This document shows positions 59,078 through 64,000 of a DNA stretch of 64,000 bases, piece by piece; positions within the stretch are counted from its first letter, which is position 1; every line of letters starts with the position of its first letter. The stretch lies in the NCBI RefSeq assembly GCF_002078605.1, contig NZ_MSJR01000006.1, positions 150,054 to 214,053 on the forward strand. Direction: 5' to 3'. The position numbers were made by a program, and so were the translations under genes. The notes under the pieces were generated by a model. The model worked only from the letters and a program-made list of their open reading frames with translations, did not search any database and was not told the DNA's origin. The stretch is from Salegentibacter sediminis (lineage in GTDB: Bacteria; Bacteroidota; Bacteroidia; Flavobacteriales; Flavobacteriaceae).

Positions 59078-60592
59078 ATGGAGGTTGAAACATTCGGAAT
59101 TGAAGACAAAAAAGTAGATAAGCAATTATATGATTATCAGCAGGAAGATATTAAAAAGATCTTCAAGGTAATCGATGAACACCCTGAACATTATAATTTG
59201 CTTTATCAGTTGCCTACCGGCGGGGGAAAGACCGTGATTTTCTCCCAAATGGTGCGGGAATACATTCAGCGTACCCAAAAGAAGGTGTTAATTCTTACTC
59301 ACCGTATTGAATTGTGTAAGCAAACCTCAACAATGCTTACCGACTTTGGAGTGCGTAATAAGATAATTAACAGTAAGGTTAAGGAGCTACCCGATCAGGA
59401 AGATTATATGTGCTTTGTGGCGATGGTAGAAACTCTCAATAACCGTCTTAATGACGAAAAGCTCGAGATGGAAGATATCGGGATGGTTATTATCGATGAA
59501 GCCCATTACAATTCCTTCAGAAAACTATTCAAATTTTTTGAAAAATGCTTCATTCTTGGAGTTACGGCGACCCCGTTAAGTTCTAATATTAAATTACCTA
59601 TGAAGGATAATTACCGGGAACTCATCGTTGGGGATTCCATTGCCTCCCTTATTGAAAAAGGCTTCCTTGCAAAAGCAAATACCTACAGCTATAATGTAGG
59701 GTTAACAAGCCTTAAGGTGGGAATGAACGGGGATTACACGGTTAAATCTTCAGAAGAGCTCTACACAAATTACAGCATGCAGGAGAAACTCCTTAATGCT
59801 TACTACGATAAATCAAAAGGTAAGAAAACCCTTATTTTCAATAACGGGATCAATACTTCTATTGAAGTTTACGAGACTTTTAAAAATGCCGGCTTGCCTA
59901 TCCGGCACCTTGATAATACGACCGGGAAACAGGACCGAAAAGAAATTCTAAAATGGTTTAAACATACTCCCGGTGCTATAGTTACTTCGGTAAGTATATT
60001 AACCACGGGATTTGATGAACCTACCGTCGAAACAATTATTTTAAACAGGGCTACAAAATCACTTACTCTTTATTTTCAAATGATTGGTAGAGGCTCAAGA
60101 ATACTTCCGGGGAAATCTGAATTTTCGGTTTTAGACCTGGGGAACAACCTTTCGCGGTTTGGGGAATGGAGTGCCCCGGTAGATTGGCGACAAATATTCA
60201 GAGCTCCCGATTTCTATTTTGAAAACCTGCTTAGTGATGAGGAGATTGAAAGAGAATTCAAATATGAAATGCCTCCGGAAATAAGAGAGAAATTCGCCAA
60301 TACCGAGGATGTTGATTTTGATGTGGAAGCGGCCTATGACAAAGTGATTAAACAGGGACTAAGATCTAAAGCAGTCCTGGAGTGGTCAATGGAACAACAT
60401 GTAAAAATGTGTGTGGAAAACAGCGAAGATGTATTCGATGCCAGGCTACTAATAAAGGAATTGAAGGATGATATATCGTCAAGGATTAAGCAGTATTCTT
60501 ACTGCATAAGCAAGAGCACTCAAAATTACAGGGACTGGCTGGAAGAAGATTATTCCCGAAAACTAAGATTGGCTATCAATAAGGAGTTCTAG
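59078..60592 (+). CDS. DEAD/DEAH-box superfamily II helicase
   Basis: QLPTGGGKTVIFSQM, VIIDEAHYNSF, LGVTATP, QMIGRGSRILPGK. Start placed at 59078 (MEVETFGIEDKK), preceded by TATTTTTG at 59044-59051; the track start at 58898 gives an unconvincing N-terminal extension. Confidence 0.88.
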   Translation: MEVETFGIEDKKVDKQLYDYQQEDIKKIFKVIDEHPEHYNLLYQLPTGGGKTVIFSQMVREYIQRTQKKVLILTHRIELCKQTSTMLTDFGVRNKIINSKVKELPDQEDYMCFVAMVETLNNRLNDEKLEMEDIGMVIIDEAHYNSFRKLFKFFEKCFILGVTATPLSSNIKLPMKDNYRELIVGDSIASLIEKGFLAKANTYSYNVGLTSLKVGMNGDYTVKSSEELYTNYSMQEKLLNAYYDKSKGKKTLIFNNGINTSIEVYETFKNAGLPIRHLDNTTGKQDRKEILKWFKHTPGAIVTSVSILTTGFDEPTVETIILNRATKSLTLYFQMIGRGSRILPGKSEFSVLDLGNNLSRFGEWSAPVDWRQIFRAPDFYFENLLSDEEIEREFKYEMPPEIREKFANTEDVDFDVEAAYDKVIKQGLRSKAVLEWSMEQHVKMCVENSEDVFDARLLIKELKDDISSRIKQYSYCISKSTQNYRDWLEEDYSRKLRLAINKEF

Positions 60593-60613
60593 CGTTAAAA
60601 AGGTTAAAGACAG

Positions 60614-60647
60614 AGCCGGAAGGATGGATCATCTTTCCGGCTTTTTA
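60614..60647. terminator. Rho-independent terminator
   Basis: AGCCGGAAGGATGGATCATCTTTCCGGCTTTTT. Confidence 0.85.
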
Positions 60648-60648
60648 T

Positions 60649-61137
60649 TTATTCATTTTCGGCATCAGCCGATTTCAAGTCTTGCTCTACAAATTCTCTC
60701 TCCCGCACCGATCCACCGGCAACTATGGCCGCAGCGATTATTACCAGGTTTTTAATAATGTATTGCCCTTCAGTAGTAAGAACAAATGGAAAATCTTCAA
60801 AACAAACTTCGGGCAAAATGATTAGAGGCAGAAAGGTACCGGGCATTTGAAGAAACAATAAGATAACGGCGATTCTTATTGTTTTTCGGGAAAGCATTAA
60901 CAAACCTATCAGCACTTCCCATACACCAAGAATGGGAATGAATATCTCAGGATCGAACCAGAAAACCGTGGCGGCAATTAGTTCCTGGGCAGGGCTGTCA
61001 AAAACAACCTTTAGGGCTCCAAACCAAATAAAAACAACAGCGATGGAGATCCTAAGCAAAGGTTTACCGTATTTATACATCCATCGGGTTACCTTGTAAT
61101 CTATCTTTCCTAATTTCTGAGTTTTATCTACCTGCAT
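60649..61137 (-). CDS. DoxX/DUF417-like membrane protein
   Basis: LLRISIAVVFIWFGALKVVFDSPAQELIAATVFWFDPEIFIPILGVWEVLIGLLML. Confidence 0.8.
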   Translation of the reverse strand: MQVDKTQKLGKIDYKVTRWMYKYGKPLLRISIAVVFIWFGALKVVFDSPAQELIAATVFWFDPEIFIPILGVWEVLIGLLMLSRKTIRIAVILLFLQMPGTFLPLIILPEVCFEDFPFVLTTEGQYIIKNLVIIAAAIVAGGSVREREFVEQDLKSADAENE

Positions 61138-61295
61138 TATATCACTTTAGTTGAATAACAAGTTGAAAATAAAATCCTGATCTGGAAAAATTTAGAATAA
61201 ATTATAGGATTTTATTAACAAAGTAATTGAATTTCAGTAAATTAAATATCTGAAAGATGGATGTGTTTTAGGATGATTTTAAAATCAATTTTATA

Positions 61296-63611
61296 TTAAT
61301 TGTTTTTCTTTCCACCAAACAGTCTTTTAAAGAAACCTTTTTTCTCTTCTTTTTCCTCCTGTTTTTCAGCTTGGTTATTCACCTTTTTGTCATCATCTTT
61401 TTTTCCAAACAAACGTTTAAAGAAACCATCTCGTTTTTCTGGTTCACAGTCCAGCATCGCGATCACATCAGCCGAAACCGGGAAGCGCGACTGGGTAATT
61501 TCTTTAAATTGAGGCTCGGCATTCATTTTTTGCATCAGTTTTCCGAAGATCGGTAAGGCAGAATTTGCGCCCTGGCCAATATAGGTATTTTTAAATCCAA
61601 TGCGGTGATCATCGCTTCCCACCCAGGTTACGGTAACCAGGTTGGGGGTCATCCCCACAAACCATCCGTCTTTATTATTTTGAGTGGTTCCGGTTTTTCC
61701 GGCTATGTCATTTCTTAGTCCGTAAGTACTTCTTAGGCGGTATGCTGTACCTTCATTAACAGTAGCTTTCATCATTTCTACCATTACCTGCCTGTTGGTT
61801 TCAGAAAGGGCAGGGGAAGTACCGTTCTTGGGTTTAAATTCGGCTAAAAGGTTTCCATTGCCATCCTCAATTTTGGTAATATAGAAAGGCTCACTATATC
61901 TCCCGTCATTAACAAAAGGGGTGAAGGCAGTAGTAAGTTCCGCCAGATTTAACGAAGCCGTACCAAGGGCAATTGATGGTACCGCCGGAATTTTTGACTC
62001 GACTCCCATTCTCCTGGCCTGATTGATGACATTACCAATCCCGGCTTCCATGAGAACCTTAACCGCGATGGTGTTCATAGACTTGCTCAGGGCCTCCTTC
62101 ATATTATAATTCATATGAGGATCGTTATCATCACTTCCCGAATTAGATGGGGTCCATCCTTTTTTATAGGTTACTTCCCGGGCAGAGAAGTAGGTGCAGG
62201 GCTCAATACCTTGTTCCAGTGCTGCCGAGTATACGATAGGCTTAAAAGTTGAACCTACCTGGCGCTTGCTTTGAGATACGTGATCGTACTGAAAATAACG
62301 GTAATCAATGCCGCCAACCCACGCCTGAACAGCCCCGGTACTCGGTTCCACCGCCAGCATCCCGGAATTTAGAAACTTAAGATAATGCTCAATACTGTCT
62401 TTTATACTGGCTGTTTTAGTTACCGTTCCATCATAATCAAATAATTCCATCGGCCTGGTTTTATCAAGCTCAAGCATTATTTCATCTTCCGATAAGCCTT
62501 CCCTTTCAAGATTTTTATAGGGTTTGGAGTTTTTAATAGCATCTTCAAGGATTTTAGGGTTTCGTTTCCAGGGTGTTGCCTCGCCGTAAGATTTTTCGTG
62601 TTGGTCCTGTAAAGCGCCCATATGTTCCTTCATCGATTCCTCTGCTAACTCCTGCATTCTATAATTTAATGTAGTATGTACAATGAGTCCATCTCGGTAG
62701 ATATTATATTTCTTTCCATCTTTATTTTTTAGAGTATCCAGGATCTTGCTTACGTCTTTGCGAACCTGCTCTCTAAAATATGGGGCCAGACCTTTGTCAT
62801 GCCCGTAATTTTTATAATTCAATACCAATTCTGAATCCTGGGTAGCCTTTTCTTTCTCTTCTGAAATGAAACCATATTTTTCCATTTGTGAAAGCACCAC
62901 ATTTCGCCTTAATTTGCTTCGCTCTGGAAAGATACGCGGATTATAATAATGCGAAGCTTTGAGCATTCCCACCAACACTGCTGATTCTTCTATGTTTAAT
63001 TCCGAAGTATGTTTTCCGAAGAACTTCATCGAAGCACTCTCAATACCAAAAGTATTATCACTAAAGGGAACGGTATTGAAGTACAGCCTAATGATATCTT
63101 CCTTATCATAAGTATTTTCCAGCCTTTTAGCGATCACAACTTCCTGGAATTTATTCACTACAATTCCCAGAACTCCATAATCTTTTCTTCCGTAGATATT
63201 CTTGGCAAGCTGAAGCGTGATAGTGCTCCCACCTCCTGCAGAATCGTCTTGCAATAAGATAGATTTAAAAAACACCCGCATTAAACTTCGGGTGTCAATC
63301 CCACTATGATTATAAAAGCGAACGTCTTCAGTAGCGATAAGAGCATCTATTAAATGCTGGGGGAATTCTTCAAATTTTACCGGCTGCCTGTCGTGAATAA
63401 AAAATTTTCCTATCAACTCCCCTTCAGAAGAAAGAACCTGGGTGGCCCGGCTTTGCTGAAGTTCGCTCAATTCTTTGGAGGAGGGAAGTTTGCCCCAGGC
63501 ACCAAAATATATACTTGCAAAAAAAAGTATTCCAAGTGCAAATAAACTCCCGACAATAATTAATCCCCATTTTAGTTTGGGGGAATTTTTAATCTTTAAT
63601 AACAATGACAT
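61296..63611 (-). CDS. Class A penicillin-binding protein (PBP1A-like transglycosylase/transpeptidase)
   Basis: Transglycosylase (ATEDVRFYNHSGID, GGSTITLQLAKNI), transpeptidase SxxK (GSTFKPIVY), KTGTT. Confidence 0.95.
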   Translation of the reverse strand: MSLLLKIKNSPKLKWGLIIVGSLFALGILFFASIYFGAWGKLPSSKELSELQQSRATQVLSSEGELIGKFFIHDRQPVKFEEFPQHLIDALIATEDVRFYNHSGIDTRSLMRVFFKSILLQDDSAGGGSTITLQLAKNIYGRKDYGVLGIVVNKFQEVVIAKRLENTYDKEDIIRLYFNTVPFSDNTFGIESASMKFFGKHTSELNIEESAVLVGMLKASHYYNPRIFPERSKLRRNVVLSQMEKYGFISEEKEKATQDSELVLNYKNYGHDKGLAPYFREQVRKDVSKILDTLKNKDGKKYNIYRDGLIVHTTLNYRMQELAEESMKEHMGALQDQHEKSYGEATPWKRNPKILEDAIKNSKPYKNLEREGLSEDEIMLELDKTRPMELFDYDGTVTKTASIKDSIEHYLKFLNSGMLAVEPSTGAVQAWVGGIDYRYFQYDHVSQSKRQVGSTFKPIVYSAALEQGIEPCTYFSAREVTYKKGWTPSNSGSDDNDPHMNYNMKEALSKSMNTIAVKVLMEAGIGNVINQARRMGVESKIPAVPSIALGTASLNLAELTTAFTPFVNDGRYSEPFYITKIEDGNGNLLAEFKPKNGTSPALSETNRQVMVEMMKATVNEGTAYRLRSTYGLRNDIAGKTGTTQNNKDGWFVGMTPNLVTVTWVGSDDHRIGFKNTYIGQGANSALPIFGKLMQKMNAEPQFKEITQSRFPVSADVIAMLDCEPEKRDGFFKRLFGKKDDDKKVNNQAEKQEEKEEKKGFFKRLFGGKKNN

Positions 63612-63695
63612 AGGTTAAATTAACTGCTACAAATTAACGAAGACTTGCAAAAAATAGTTCACTATTTATGCCAACTTTAAGGTTTACGGGAGAAT

Positions 63696-63733
63696 ATAAA
63701 AAAAAGCCGGACACAAATTAATTTGTGCCGGCT
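63696..63733 (-). terminator. Rho-independent terminator on the minus strand
   Basis: AGCCGGACACAAATTAATTTGTGCCGGCT palindrome followed on the minus strand by an eight-T tract. Confidence 0.8.
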
Positions 63734-63764
63734 AAATCAAGGCAAAGTTCATAAGCTTTGGTTT

Positions 63765-63908
63765 TTATGGTTCTATTGCAAAACTTTTGTGATGCTTCCA
63801 GGCTGATGCAAAATGGTTATTTTTTATTACACGGAAATGTTTCCGTCGTTTTAAGAACCCTGTTTTGCGCTCTCCAATTTCCATAATCATATTCTCCAGG
63901 GTTTTCAT
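63765..63908 (-). CDS. Candidate small protein (47 aa)
   Basis: Manual translation MKTLENMIMEIGERKTGFLKRRKHFRVIKNNHFASAWKHHKSFAIEP*; terminator about 30 nt downstream on the same strand. Confidence 0.4.
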   Translation of the reverse strand: MKTLENMIMEIGERKTGFLKRRKHFRVIKNNHFASAWKHHKSFAIEP

Positions 63909-63934
63909 AATCTAAAATTAAAATGGTTTAATAA

Positions 63935-64000
63935 TTAACTTAAATAACGTCTTTGGTTATCCCAGCTGCTTCGGCTGTTTTGTTTCTCGGTGTTTAAAAA
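63935..64000 (-). CDS. Possible C-terminal end of another small ORF, open to the window edge
   Basis: Minus-strand frame ...FLNTEKQNSRSSWDNQRRYLS*, 21 codons open to the boundary. Confidence 0.25.
   Translation of the reverse strand, partial: FLNTEKQNSRSSWDNQRRYLS

Noticed and set aside
1-64000. CRISPR arrays, tRNA/rRNA genes, transposases, integrases, phage or plasmid functions
   Set aside because: No regularly spaced repeats, no recognisable tRNA/rRNA sequence and no mobile-element proteins were seen in either strand; the region looks like core chromosome.

Overview
This 64 kb window is a gene-dense, low-GC chromosomal segment from a Bacteroidota genome, most likely a marine-type Flavobacteriaceae member. 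Supporting signs are TAnnTTTG-type -7 boxes, a T9SS type-B/gliding-associated C-terminal domain, and house-keeping proteins of flavobacterial type. It carries mostly core genes: ychF, a topoisomerase IV operon (parE-hyp-parC-mscL), ppc, aroB, proline dehydrogenase, gcvT, nnr, hutH, clpC, gyrA, a PgpH-like 7TM-HD protein, galE, cysE-cysM and a class A PBP. I saw no rRNA, tRNA, CRISPR array, prophage or transposon. The main items worth a second look are: (1) a six-copy palindromic operator array (TTTACAnnTGTAAA-like) between a divergent XRE regulator and an M14 peptidase, embedded in the promoters; (2) a SatD-like protein whose N-terminus resembles a class III nucleotidyl-cyclase fold, with a C-terminal HTH-like segment, overlapping a polytopic DUF3307-like membrane protein and preceded by an inverted repeat; (3) a T9SS cargo gene split by a single-nucleotide frameshift; (4) several small ORFs missed by the ORF track (YqaE/Pmp3, a Lys-rich 32 aa protein, a 47 aa ORF with its own terminator); and (5) palindromes at the proline dehydrogenase and cysE starts. 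All family calls come from reading the protein sequences, without database searches.
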